NCBI GenBank assembly: GCA_035710515.1
Contig: DASTDE010000003.1
Span: 1-64,000 of the forward strand
Length of the DNA: 64,000 bases
Direction: 5' to 3'
Origin: Candidatus Rubrimentiphilum sp.
Lineage (GTDB): Bacteria > Vulcanimicrobiota > Vulcanimicrobiia > Vulcanimicrobiales > Vulcanimicrobiaceae
The notes under the pieces are model-generated. The model was given only the letters and a program-made list of their open reading frames with translations. It made no database searches and was not told the origin of the DNA. Positions 52,370 through 60,676 of this stretch are shown here, piece after piece. Made by a program: the position numbers and the translations under genes. The stretch's first letter is position 1. Each line of letters opens with the position of its first letter.

Positions 52370-54514
52370 GTGGAGCATTCCATTCCCACGTTGCGCGTGG
52401 GCATCGACGTCGGCGGGACGTTTACCGACTTAGTGGCGGTGGACGTCGCCACGGGCGAGCGTACATCGCTCAAAGTCTCCTCGACGCCGAGAGCGCCGGA
52501 ACAGGGCGTCATCACTGCACTCCAGCTGCTGCTCGCAGGCTATCCTGAGCCGCCGAGTCTTGAGTATCTCGCGCATTCCACGACGATCGCCACCAACGCG
52601 CTGCTGGGACAGATTCACCTCGAATTGCCGCGTGTCGCGTTCTTAACGACGGAAGGTTTTCGCGACGTCATAGAAATCGGGCGGCAGAACCGCAGCGAAG
52701 TCTACAATCTCTTCGTCACACGACCGAAACCGCTGGTCGCGCGCCACGATCGTATTCCCGTTCACGAGCGGCTCGATTATCGCGGCGAGGTTCTCGTGCC
52801 GCTCGAACAAAGCGAAATCGATCGGGTAATTGAAACCCTTCGCATTCGCTCAGGGCCGCTCGCATCTGCTCGCGCCCCTTCGATACCTCAGGATGACAAC
52901 CGGATACCTCAGGATGACACGGAGCGGCCCATTCAGTCGATTGCGATCGGGCTTCTTCACTCGTACGCAAACAGCGTGCACGAACGCATGCTCGGATCCG
53001 CGATCGCGGCCGCGCTGCCCGGCATACCGGTGACGCTGTCGAGCGAGATCGATCCGGAATACCGTGAGTACGAACGTTTCTCGACGGCGGTCGTAAACGC
53101 GGCGCTCATGCCGATCGTGCACGGCTACCTCGAACGGCTGGCGCAGGCTTTAAAAGAGCTCGGGATCTCAGCGCCGCTCTACGTCATGCAGAGCAACGGC
53201 GGCATCGCCGCAGCCGATCGCATCGCCAGGATGCCGGCCGCGATCATCGAGAGCGGCCCCGCCAGCGGCGTGATCGCGGCGGCCGAGCTCGCGCGCGGCG
53301 CGCAGATCGAACGCGTGCTTTCCTTTGACATGGGCGGCACGAGCGCCAAGGCGGGCACGATCGCCGGCGGCGTCGTGCACGTGGCGGCCGAATTCGAAGC
53401 TGCGGGATCGACACACAGCGGCCGCTCCGTCAAAGGCAGCGGTTATCCGGTCCGGTTTCCGTTTGTCGATCTGGCCGAAATCAGCGCGGGCGGCGGCACG
53501 ATCGCGTGGATCGATGAAGCGCGCGCGCTGCGAGTCGGTCCGATCTCGGCGGGTGCGGATCCCGGCCCGGCCTGTTACGGCCGCAGTGATAACGCTACCG
53601 TTACCGACGCCAACGTCGTGCTCGGACGCTTGAATCAAACCGCACTCGTCGGCGGAACCTTTCCTATCGACGCGCAGCGGTCGCACGCCGCGATCGCGGC
53701 GCTCGCGGAGCAGATCGGCCTCTCAACTCCGGAAACAGCCGCTGGAATCGTGCGCATCGTCGACTCGCAAATGGCGCGCGTCTTGCGCATCGTGACGGTC
53801 GAGCGCGGACTCGACCCGCGCGAGTTTTCCTTGGTCGCTTTTGGCGGAAACGGTCCGCTGCACGCCTGCGCGTTGGCCGCCGAACTGGGAATATCGAGCA
53901 TCATCATCCCTGAGAATCCCGGCGTCTTCTCGGCACACGGGCTGCTGGTAGCGCCGCTCCAGGCCGGCTACGTGCGGCCGCTGCTGCAACTCGCGGATCG
54001 CGTCGAACCGTGGGAGCTCGATGCACTTTTCGCCGAGCTCGAAAGCGAAGCGGGTCTCGCGCTTCGCGAGCAAGGCGCTCGTGACGGCGAGATTGCAATG
54101 CGGCGGCACTTTGACGCGAGATATCCGGGTCAGAGTTTCGAACTCTCGATTGCCGCGGGCGATAATGCGAGCGGCGCCTTTCACGACGAACACCGGCGGC
54201 GTTATGGCTACTCGGTCGAAACCGAGCCGGTCGAGCTGGTGAACGCGCGCGTGACTGCGACCAAGACGCTTCCGCGATTCCCCACAAGCGCCGCGCCGCC
54301 GGGTAATGGCCGCTCCGCGCCCGAGCAACGGCCGATGTGGGTGAACGGCGATTTTGTTTCCGTGCCCGTTTACTCGCGGAGTTCGCTTACCGGTGGCCGA
54401 GCTTTCGACGGTCCGGCAATCGTGGAGCAATATGATTCGTGCGTTTTTGTGGCGCCGGAATGGAATGCGCGCGTCCGCGGCACTACGCTGCACTTGGAGC
54501 GCCGCGGTGAATGA
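52370..54514 (+). CDS. Hydantoinase/5-oxoprolinase subunit A (HyuA-like)
   Basis: 714 residues, GTG start at 52370. ATP-binding actin-like fold: LRVGIDVGGTFTDLVAVD (phosphate 1), HSTTIATNALL, VLSFDMGGTSAKAGTI (phosphate 2), ISAGGGTIAWID, GADPGPACYGR, and VAFGGNGPLHACALAAELG. With subunit B it hydrolyses a cyclic amide such as hydantoin, N-methylhydantoin or 5-oxoproline using ATP, or acts as an acetone-carboxylase-like enzyme. Residues about 156-183 contain a repeat-derived insertion (APSIPQDDNRIPQDDT) in which the last part of the repeat is duplicated. Overlaps the CHAD gene by eight bases. Confidence 0.9.
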   Translation: MEHSIPTLRVGIDVGGTFTDLVAVDVATGERTSLKVSSTPRAPEQGVITALQLLLAGYPEPPSLEYLAHSTTIATNALLGQIHLELPRVAFLTTEGFRDVIEIGRQNRSEVYNLFVTRPKPLVARHDRIPVHERLDYRGEVLVPLEQSEIDRVIETLRIRSGPLASARAPSIPQDDNRIPQDDTERPIQSIAIGLLHSYANSVHERMLGSAIAAALPGIPVTLSSEIDPEYREYERFSTAVVNAALMPIVHGYLERLAQALKELGISAPLYVMQSNGGIAAADRIARMPAAIIESGPASGVIAAAELARGAQIERVLSFDMGGTSAKAGTIAGGVVHVAAEFEAAGSTHSGRSVKGSGYPVRFPFVDLAEISAGGGTIAWIDEARALRVGPISAGADPGPACYGRSDNATVTDANVVLGRLNQTALVGGTFPIDAQRSHAAIAALAEQIGLSTPETAAGIVRIVDSQMARVLRIVTVERGLDPREFSLVAFGGNGPLHACALAAELGISSIIIPENPGVFSAHGLLVAPLQAGYVRPLLQLADRVEPWELDALFAELESEAGLALREQGARDGEIAMRRHFDARYPGQSFELSIAAGDNASGAFHDEHRRRYGYSVETEPVELVNARVTATKTLPRFPTSAAPPGNGRSAPEQRPMWVNGDFVSVPVYSRSSLTGGRAFDGPAIVEQYDSCVFVAPEWNARVRGTTLHLERRGE
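52837..52920 (+). repeat. Dispersed repeat copy inside hydantoinase A, with a partial duplication
   Basis: Contains CCCTTCGCATTCGCTCAGGG, CCGCTCGCATCTGCTCGCG and the core TTCGATACCTCAGGATGAC, followed by a second GATACCTCAGGATGACA. The 18-base tail duplication keeps the frame and gives PSIPQDDN then RIPQDDT. Confidence 0.8.
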
Positions 54515-55337
54515 CGGAGTCTTACGCCGGTGGGCTCACGGCGTCATCACCGCTTTGATACACGATATGGACGGCGAGTTGGCCGCGGTACGCCGTAAGC
54601 CGCGCTCGGCCAAGCGCGTTCACCGCGCGCGACGATCGATGGCTCGTCTCGAGGCGGCGCTGGCCGATTTGAGCACGATCACGGCTGACGCCTGCAAGCT
54701 GCAAGCCCGCGTGCACGCCCTGCGCCGGCGCGCGGGTAAAGTTCGTGACGCCGACGTCTTATGCAAGCGGCTCAACGATTTCGGCTTACCGGCGGCGACG
54801 CTGCGCAAGTCGTTGCGGCGCCGGCGCAAGCGCGGCAAGCAGAAGTTTTGCAAAATACTGCGCGAGCCGGCGGCGAGCTTTAAGCCTGAGGAACCGGTTG
54901 CCGGCACGGTACGCGCGGTACCGCTGGCAGACTCGATGAGCGTCGCTGAAGCCAACCGGACTATCGTGCGGATCCGTTTTGCCGAGCTGCTTGCAGCGTC
55001 TTCGGCGCTGCGCGGCGAGGACGGTACGGCGCTGCACGCCCTGCGGCTTACCGCCAAACGGCTGCGGTATGCGTTGCAGCGCTTGGGCGCCGAGCGGCTC
55101 CATCTGTCGGAAACGGATCGTGCGCTCGATACATTCGCCAAGACGCTAGGAGCGGCACACGACTCCAGCGTCCTAACCCGGCGTGCAATCGAGTGCAGCG
55201 CAACGCCCATCGCCGAGCTGAGCCGGCGCGAACGACGACAGCAGATAGACAGCGCACGCCGGATGTGGCAAGCAATGATGAAGGACGGTGGGCCGCTCGA
55301 AACGCTGAGCCGCTACGCCGGATTTGCCGCCGTATGA
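54507..55337 (+). CDS. CHAD-domain protein
   Basis: 276 residues, GTG start at 54507 (upstream in-frame codons belong to the shadow of hyuA). CHAD features: conserved histidines and basic residues on helices, RVHRARRSMARLEAAL (usual VHxxRVxxRRLR pattern), VHALRRRAGKVRDADVL, and LHALRLTAKRLRYALQ, then ARTLGAAHDSSVL-like FAKTLGAAHDSSVL. Such four-helix-bundle repeats bind polyphosphate or phosphate-rich ligands. It lies between hydantoinase A and B with overlaps on both sides (eight and four bases), so all three are co-translated; the functional link is not known. Confidence 0.85.
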   Translation: MNDGVLRRWAHGVITALIHDMDGELAAVRRKPRSAKRVHRARRSMARLEAALADLSTITADACKLQARVHALRRRAGKVRDADVLCKRLNDFGLPAATLRKSLRRRRKRGKQKFCKILREPAASFKPEEPVAGTVRAVPLADSMSVAEANRTIVRIRFAELLAASSALRGEDGTALHALRLTAKRLRYALQRLGAERLHLSETDRALDTFAKTLGAAHDSSVLTRRAIECSATPIAELSRRERRQQIDSARRMWQAMMKDGGPLETLSRYAGFAAV

Positions 55338-56914
55338 AAATCGATCCGATTACGGTTGAAGTCATCAAGAGCTCGCTGATTTACGCGAGCGAAGAGATGG
55401 GCATCGCCGTGCGCAACAGCGCCTACTCGCCCAACATCAAAGAACGGCTGGATCATTCCTGCGCGCTCTTTGACAGCCGCGCGCGCCTGATCGCGCAAGC
55501 CGAACACATTCCCGTGCATTTGGGTTCACTTCCCTGGGGACTGCGCCGCACGCTGGAAACGATCGAGCGCGAATACGGCTCGATGCGCGAAGGCGAGATG
55601 TGGGTCGTCAACGATCCGTATATCTCGGGTACGCATCTCAACGACGTCACCGTTATCCGGCCAATCTTCTCATCCGGCAAGCTCGCGGGCTATGCTGCCA
55701 ATAAAGCCCATCACACCGACGTCGGCGGCATGGTGCCGGGTTCAATGTCGGCCGACGCGCGCGACCTTTTTGCCGAAGGGCTGGTTGTGCCGCCGCTGCG
55801 GCTGGTTGAAGACGAGCGCAACGTCGAGGCAACGATCGCACTCTTTCGCGCCAACTCGCGAACGCCCGAGGCGCGCAGCGGAGACTTACGCGCGCAGACG
55901 GCCGGAAACTATACCGGCGAGCGGCGCTTCATCGAACTGTGCGAGCGCTACGGCCGGGAAACCCTCGACGCCGCCATCGAGCAGATCCTCGAACAAAGTG
56001 AGGTGCGCATGCGCGCGGCGCTGCGTGGCCTCGGCGACGGAACGTTTCAAGTTGCAGATGTGCTCGAGGACCGTGACGGCAAACCCTCGATCCTCATCGC
56101 CTTACAGCTGACGCTGCAAAACGGAACGGCGCATTTCGATTACGCCGGAACGGCGCCACAGCTGCCGTTCCCGATGAACGCGGTGTTCGGCGTCACGCTC
56201 TCGGGCGTGTACTACGCGTTGCGCGCGGTCACCGATCCGACGATACCGATGAACGAAGGCTGCTTCCGCCCGGTAACTGTGGACGTGCCGCAAGGAACGC
56301 TGCTCAATCCCATCCGTCCGGCGCCGGTCGGCGGCGGAAACGTGGAGACGAGCACGCGCAACGCGGACGTCGTTTTAGCGGCGCTTTACCAAGCCGCGCC
56401 GGAACGCGTACCCGCGCAGAGCGGCGGCACGATGAGCAACGTGATGATCGGCGGCACACGCGAAGACGGCTCGACGTGGGCCTTCTATGAAACCAACGGC
56501 TGCGGCATGGGCGCGCGGCCCGGTTTGGACGGCATCGACGCAATCCAGTGCCACATGACCAACACGCTCAACACGCCGATCGAAGCCATCGAGCGAGATT
56601 ATCCGCTGCGCGTTACGCGCTATGAAATCGCCGAAGAAACCGGCGGCGCCGGCCGCTTTCGCGGCGGCGACGGATTAATTCGCGCATTGCAGCTGACGGG
56701 CGGCCGCGCGCAAGTTTCGCTCTTGGCCGAACGCCACGCGGTTGCGCCGCGCGGCAGGCTCGGTGGATCGGACGGAAAGCCGGGACGTCACCGGCTCAAA
56801 GGTACCGATGGCGCGGAAAGCACTCTGCCGGCCAAGACGACCTTTGACTTTGCACCCGGAGAAACGCTGGAAGTGCAGACGCCCGGCGGCGGCGGACTAG
56901 GCGAGCAGCGCTAG
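55334..56914 (+). CDS. Hydantoinase/5-oxoprolinase subunit B (HyuB-like)
   Basis: 526 residues from the ATG at 55334 (ATGA overlap with the CHAD stop). HyuB motifs: IDPITVEVIKSSLIYASEEMG, NIKERLDHSCALFD, DPYISGTHLNDVTVIRP, KAHHTDVGGMVPGSMS, GNVETSTR, and the C-terminal GGAGRFRGGDGLIRALQ with TPGGGGLG. It carries the predicted hydrolytic, metal-binding half of the ATP-dependent enzyme. Substrate uncertain. Ends four bases inside the convergent gene at 56911. Confidence 0.92.
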   Translation: MKIDPITVEVIKSSLIYASEEMGIAVRNSAYSPNIKERLDHSCALFDSRARLIAQAEHIPVHLGSLPWGLRRTLETIEREYGSMREGEMWVVNDPYISGTHLNDVTVIRPIFSSGKLAGYAANKAHHTDVGGMVPGSMSADARDLFAEGLVVPPLRLVEDERNVEATIALFRANSRTPEARSGDLRAQTAGNYTGERRFIELCERYGRETLDAAIEQILEQSEVRMRAALRGLGDGTFQVADVLEDRDGKPSILIALQLTLQNGTAHFDYAGTAPQLPFPMNAVFGVTLSGVYYALRAVTDPTIPMNEGCFRPVTVDVPQGTLLNPIRPAPVGGGNVETSTRNADVVLAALYQAAPERVPAQSGGTMSNVMIGGTREDGSTWAFYETNGCGMGARPGLDGIDAIQCHMTNTLNTPIEAIERDYPLRVTRYEIAEETGGAGRFRGGDGLIRALQLTGGRAQVSLLAERHAVAPRGRLGGSDGKPGRHRLKGTDGAESTLPAKTTFDFAPGETLEVQTPGGGGLGEQR

Positions 56915-57684
56915 GGAACGTGCGCGCCGCAGAGCGGTAGCGCTTTCACCACAAGATCGGCGGCTTGTCCTTCGCTGACTTGCAGTTGCGCCTGATACTG
57001 CGCGATGGCTTGGTCGAAGACGTCCAGCGGGTTGTGGCCAACGGAATTGCCCGTCTCGGCAAGACGCGGATCGGCCGTCTGGCCCGGCGTGTTTTGTACG
57101 CCGGCGTTCAGGATGCCCGAAGGCGGCGGCGTCGGCGCGATCTGTCGCGCGTTTTGCGCGCCGGCGGAACCCTGCACGTTCGTCATTTCGTGGCTGGCCG
57201 TAAGATTTTGGTATTCTTTGCCCGCGAGCTGCAGCTGTCCGAGTTGCTCGGTGTCGATGAATCCGCTCAACACGTCCAGCGCCGCCTTCTGCTGCGCCAC
57301 GACCTGTTGGAGATTCGCGCGGATCTGCAAGAGTTGTCTGTCGGCGTCCGTCACCGCTACTTTTGGAAAGATGAACGGATCGTTCAGCAATTTCTCAATC
57401 GCCGCGGTGTTCTTTACCAGCGGCGTTATCGAGCGCTCGAGCCGTGAGATCTGCAAGTCTTTCGAGATACTGCCGGCCGCGACGGCTTTCGTATATCCGC
57501 GCAGCAGCGGACGGCTGTCGGCGATCGTCTTGTCGTTTTGCAAGACTTTGCCGATCGCCGGACCGATGTTCTGCCGCAAGCCTGTGCAGAGCGGCGAAAC
57601 ATGTATTTGAATGATTGTCTTGGGGGGCGTAGCAGCCGGTGCCGGAGTGGCCAGGGCCACCGTCATCGCGAGCGTCGTCCACAT
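56911..57684 (-). CDS. Periplasmic protein of unknown function, last gene of the BlaI/M56 operon
   Basis: 257 residues, ATG at 57684 preceded by AAGGGGG. Signal peptide about 1-18 (WTTLAMTVALATPAPA). Mostly helical: IIQIHVSPLCTGLRQNIGPAIGKVLQND, VAVTDADRQLLQIRANLQQVVAQQKAALDVLSGF, then a low-complexity region (AGAQNARQIAPTPPPSG) and a final helix (PLDVFDQAIAQYQAQLQVSEGQAADLVVKALPLCGAHVP). Two cysteines, one near each end (PLCTG and PLCGA), could pair. No family recognised. It starts 26 bases after the barrel gene. Confidence 0.6.
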   Translation of the reverse strand: MWTTLAMTVALATPAPAATPPKTIIQIHVSPLCTGLRQNIGPAIGKVLQNDKTIADSRPLLRGYTKAVAAGSISKDLQISRLERSITPLVKNTAAIEKLLNDPFIFPKVAVTDADRQLLQIRANLQQVVAQQKAALDVLSGFIDTEQLGQLQLAGKEYQNLTASHEMTNVQGSAGAQNARQIAPTPPPSGILNAGVQNTPGQTADPRLAETGNSVGHNPLDVFDQAIAQYQAQLQVSEGQAADLVVKALPLCGAHVP

Positions 57685-57710
57685 GCCCCCTTACTTACAC
57701 GTTCGCGCCG

Positions 57711-59780
57711 TTACGTCCCCTTATCCGCGCCGAAGTAATGCACCATCTTGAAGATGAGTTGCGGCGACGTCTGGAATGCGCTCGCGTCTCCGTACACCAA
57801 GTAGATCTCGTTGTGCAGTAAGAGTTTGTGATAGGCGAACGACAAATTCCATCCGCTTGAAAACGATGGCGTTTGTCCGGCGTCGAGCACCGGCGAGAAC
57901 CCGATGATCCGGCGGACGCCGACCGCAAACGACTCGTTCAAACCGCTTTGGTACGAGTAGCTCAAGCGTTCCAGCCACTGCGTGTACGTCGGCCCGTTAT
58001 CGAGGTGCTGCTGCGTGTCGTTGGCCTGCAGCGTGATCGAGGCGCGATTTCCCACACGGATGACGCTGCTGCGTCCCCACGAGATGATCCGTCCCGGTCC
58101 GAATCTGCCGGAATCGTATTCGATGAAGGTCGGATATGCCGTCGTGCTGCGCCAGCCGAAGCCGCGCGAATTGATGGTAATCGGCGCAAAGACGCCGTTA
58201 CCGAGCATCAGGTAGGACGAGCCCGTATTCGCCCAGAGTTCGATATAGTTTTTTGTCAGCAAGTCGAAGCCGAGATTGTTGTCGGTCTGATTGAGCGCGC
58301 CATTGGTTCCATGATACCGATCGATCGAGCCATAGACTTGAAACCACTTGAGCGGCGCCTTGCCGGTGTAGTTCCATTGATGCCAAAAGTTGACGTTATA
58401 GCCGGCGATTCCGGGGTGCGAGACTATTCCGTCAAACGGATTGTAGTACGTGCCGATTTTCCGGATGCTGAATCCCAGGAACAAGTTCGGGGGCTCGTAA
58501 CCGACGCCGAAATCGTAGCGCTTGTTGTCATTGGTATCCAGAACGTTCGTGCCCTGGTCTTCGCCGTAGTTGTAATAGGCGAAGAGATCGGAGTGATTAT
58601 TGTAGGTTATCCCTTCGGTCGTGGTGATGTCCCGGAAACCCGGCATGTTCACCGCCACGCGCTGCGTCGCGATCTGCACGCGCCGGTTGGGAGTTTTGTA
58701 ATAGAACGACTGCGCGCTGTCGTTGCGGCCCACGCCGACCGCATCGAAACCGGCAAAGTTGAACCGTCCCTCTTTGCCTTCAATCGCGTACCCGTCGCGC
58801 GGCGTCGGAATGGCCGGCGTATAGAGTTCCTGGATTCCCGGGCATCCCGTGCAAGAGAATGGGTTGTAGAAATTCGCTCCCTGCGTAAAGAAAGGACGGA
58901 CTTCGCTGAAGAACCGCCTGAACGCGGTCGGCGAAATACTCTGTTGATCTTTCTCGACGTTCGAGTAATCGGGATGCAGCGTCGCCACGAACGTCGTGCT
59001 CGAGTCGAGCGGAATCGACAGGTCCGCGCCCATGCGCGACGTGGTGCCGCCGATCGAACGCGAGGCCAATGAGCCCAACCCGTACAGTGCAATGCGACTC
59101 TTGGGGCGCGAGCTTCCGACTGTCGGAATCCCAGTCAACCGGCCGGCGAACGTGACGTCGTTGAAATTGGTATCGCTGGCGGTTCCGCGCCACACCAAAG
59201 CTTCACGCGTTGCCGGCGACAGGCGGATGAACTGCACGAGCCAGACTTTGCCGGCGCCGCGCATTCCGGCCAGCGGAATCTTCATCGTAACCGTGAACCC
59301 GGCCGCATTCATTTTACCGGCGGAGATCCAATTGGGTTCGTACGAGTTGTTTTCGGTTGAAAACTGATAATGCGTGCCGATCGGGGTCGAGGTGAACTTG
59401 TACATGAAGCCCTGGTCGCCGCCCGGCCACAAGTCCACTTGCACTTCGTCGTCCACGTCCATGCCGACGCCGTTCGTGTGTTCTTGCGCGCTGATCGGCG
59501 CCGACGTCTTCACGTCGAACGCGACGTAGAGAAAGCTGCCGTCCGTCAAAATGTACGCCGTCACCGGCTGCTTCGCCGGCTGGTGAAAGTTCACGTCATA
59601 GGCGAGGCTGGCAGTGGCCGCTTTCTGCCACAACGGGTCGCTCAGCGTTCCGTCCATGGCGGGCGCGGTCGTGACCGTGGGCACGGTCAGCAGATCCGCC
59701 GCGGGGGCGGGCTCTATCGCTCTTGCCGAGCCGATCGTTAACGCGGCCAGGACAGCCGCCAACATGAGGTGTCTCATCAT
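57711..59780 (-). CDS. CBM9-like plus DUF5916 outer-membrane barrel protein
   Basis: 689 residues from tandem ATGATG at 59780, overlapping the upstream stop (TAATG). Signal peptide about 1-21. N-terminal carbohydrate-binding family 9-like domain (about 30-205: APAMDGTLSDPLWQKAATASL, FLYVAFDVKTSAPIS, NGVGMDVDDEVQVDLWPGG). Then the DUF5916 hallmark (HPDYSNVEKDQQSISPTAF, RRFFSEVRPFFTQGANFY) and a long barrel of alternating aromatic strands to the end (IFKMVHYFGADKGT). The family occurs in diderms and is often linked to polymer binding or outer-membrane enzymes; function unproven. Translationally coupled to the secreted pentapeptide protein. Confidence 0.82.
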   Translation of the reverse strand: MMRHLMLAAVLAALTIGSARAIEPAPAADLLTVPTVTTAPAMDGTLSDPLWQKAATASLAYDVNFHQPAKQPVTAYILTDGSFLYVAFDVKTSAPISAQEHTNGVGMDVDDEVQVDLWPGGDQGFMYKFTSTPIGTHYQFSTENNSYEPNWISAGKMNAAGFTVTMKIPLAGMRGAGKVWLVQFIRLSPATREALVWRGTASDTNFNDVTFAGRLTGIPTVGSSRPKSRIALYGLGSLASRSIGGTTSRMGADLSIPLDSSTTFVATLHPDYSNVEKDQQSISPTAFRRFFSEVRPFFTQGANFYNPFSCTGCPGIQELYTPAIPTPRDGYAIEGKEGRFNFAGFDAVGVGRNDSAQSFYYKTPNRRVQIATQRVAVNMPGFRDITTTEGITYNNHSDLFAYYNYGEDQGTNVLDTNDNKRYDFGVGYEPPNLFLGFSIRKIGTYYNPFDGIVSHPGIAGYNVNFWHQWNYTGKAPLKWFQVYGSIDRYHGTNGALNQTDNNLGFDLLTKNYIELWANTGSSYLMLGNGVFAPITINSRGFGWRSTTAYPTFIEYDSGRFGPGRIISWGRSSVIRVGNRASITLQANDTQQHLDNGPTYTQWLERLSYSYQSGLNESFAVGVRRIIGFSPVLDAGQTPSFSSGWNLSFAYHKLLLHNEIYLVYGDASAFQTSPQLIFKMVHYFGADKGT

Positions 59781-60604
59781 TACGGTCCTTTCGCTCCGCC
59801 CAAGTTCGCATGGCCGATGTCACGTAGGGTGGCGGCGTCCAGTGGTTTGCAGATCTCTCGAACGCCCGAACGATCGCTCGGATCGCACAGCTGAGCGCCG
59901 CGAAGGTCGGCGCCGCGCAAGTCGGCGCCGCGAAAGTTCGTGCAGAACAGCTTGTCTAGAATCGTTACGGTTCCGTCGTCCCAGTTGGTCTCGTGCCCGC
60001 AGAGCTTTGCGCCGCTAAAATCGGTGTTGCTCAGGTTCGCATCGCTGAAATTGTCGGCCATAAGCGATGCGCCCCGAAGACTCGCACCGCTCAGATTGGA
60101 ACCGGAGAAGTTGCTGCCGGCGGTGTTGATGTTGTCCAAGTTCTTGCCATGCAGATCCACGTTGCTGACGTTGCAGCCCGCGCACGTTGAAAGCAGCGCG
60201 CGCACCTGCGTATCGGCCAAGCCGTTCAAGAATGAACCCGACAGGTTGACACCCGCCAGTTTCACGCCGTCCAGCTTGGCGCCGTCGAGCTGCGCGTCGC
60301 GCAGGTCGCAGCCCGCTATTTTTGCATCGCGCAGATCGGCGCCGCGCAAGTCCGCGCCCCGGAAGCTCACACCGGCCAGCTTTGCGCCTGAGAAATTGGC
60401 ATTTCGCAGGTTTGCGCCCGCCAAGTCTACGCCAACCCAGGCGACGTTCCGCAGGTCGCGGCCGTGCAAGTCGGCGTTGCGAAGGTCGCAACCGACGCAC
60501 GAACGTGGTATTCCGAGCTGTGCGCTTGCAGCGCCCGGCGCGAATACGCTAGCTGCAGCCATAATCGCCGCCGCGAGCAACACTTGTGACAATCGTGTGG
60601 TCAT
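59780..60604 (-). CDS. Secreted pentapeptide-repeat protein
   Basis: 274 residues, ATG at 60604 with GGAGGAG. Signal peptide about 1-28 (VLLAAAIMAAASVFAPGAASA). Nearly the whole mature protein is A(D/N)Lxx-type pentapeptide repeats in two blocks, each opened by a C-x-G-C signature: SCVGCDLRNADLHGRDLRN (about 35-53) and STCAGCNVSNVDLHGKNLDN (about 139-158), the second preceded by TQVRALL. A right-handed quadrilateral beta helix is expected. A short non-repeat loop with cysteines (LCGHETNWDDGTVTILDKLFC) interrupts block two. It resembles the C-terminal domain of the M56 protease encoded just upstream. Not a Qnr-like gyrase protector, since those are cytoplasmic. Confidence 0.82.
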   Translation of the reverse strand: MTTRLSQVLLAAAIMAAASVFAPGAASAQLGIPRSCVGCDLRNADLHGRDLRNVAWVGVDLAGANLRNANFSGAKLAGVSFRGADLRGADLRDAKIAGCDLRDAQLDGAKLDGVKLAGVNLSGSFLNGLADTQVRALLSTCAGCNVSNVDLHGKNLDNINTAGSNFSGSNLSGASLRGASLMADNFSDANLSNTDFSGAKLCGHETNWDDGTVTILDKLFCTNFRGADLRGADLRGAQLCDPSDRSGVREICKPLDAATLRDIGHANLGGAKGP

Positions 60605-60676
60605 GTCTCCTCCAAGAAGGCCGCAAGAAACCAGGCCTACCCCCGGCAGGCGTTGTCGGTCCCGAGTTGTGCGCCG

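Noticed and set aside
57873-59072. A 399-codon plus-strand frame
   Set aside because: Antisense to the DUF5916 barrel gene; no start signal or motif.
59780-60604. Qnr/MfpA-type quinolone-protection protein
   Set aside because: The pentapeptide protein has a clear signal peptide and cysteine-bearing blocks, so it is exported; gyrase protectors are cytoplasmic.
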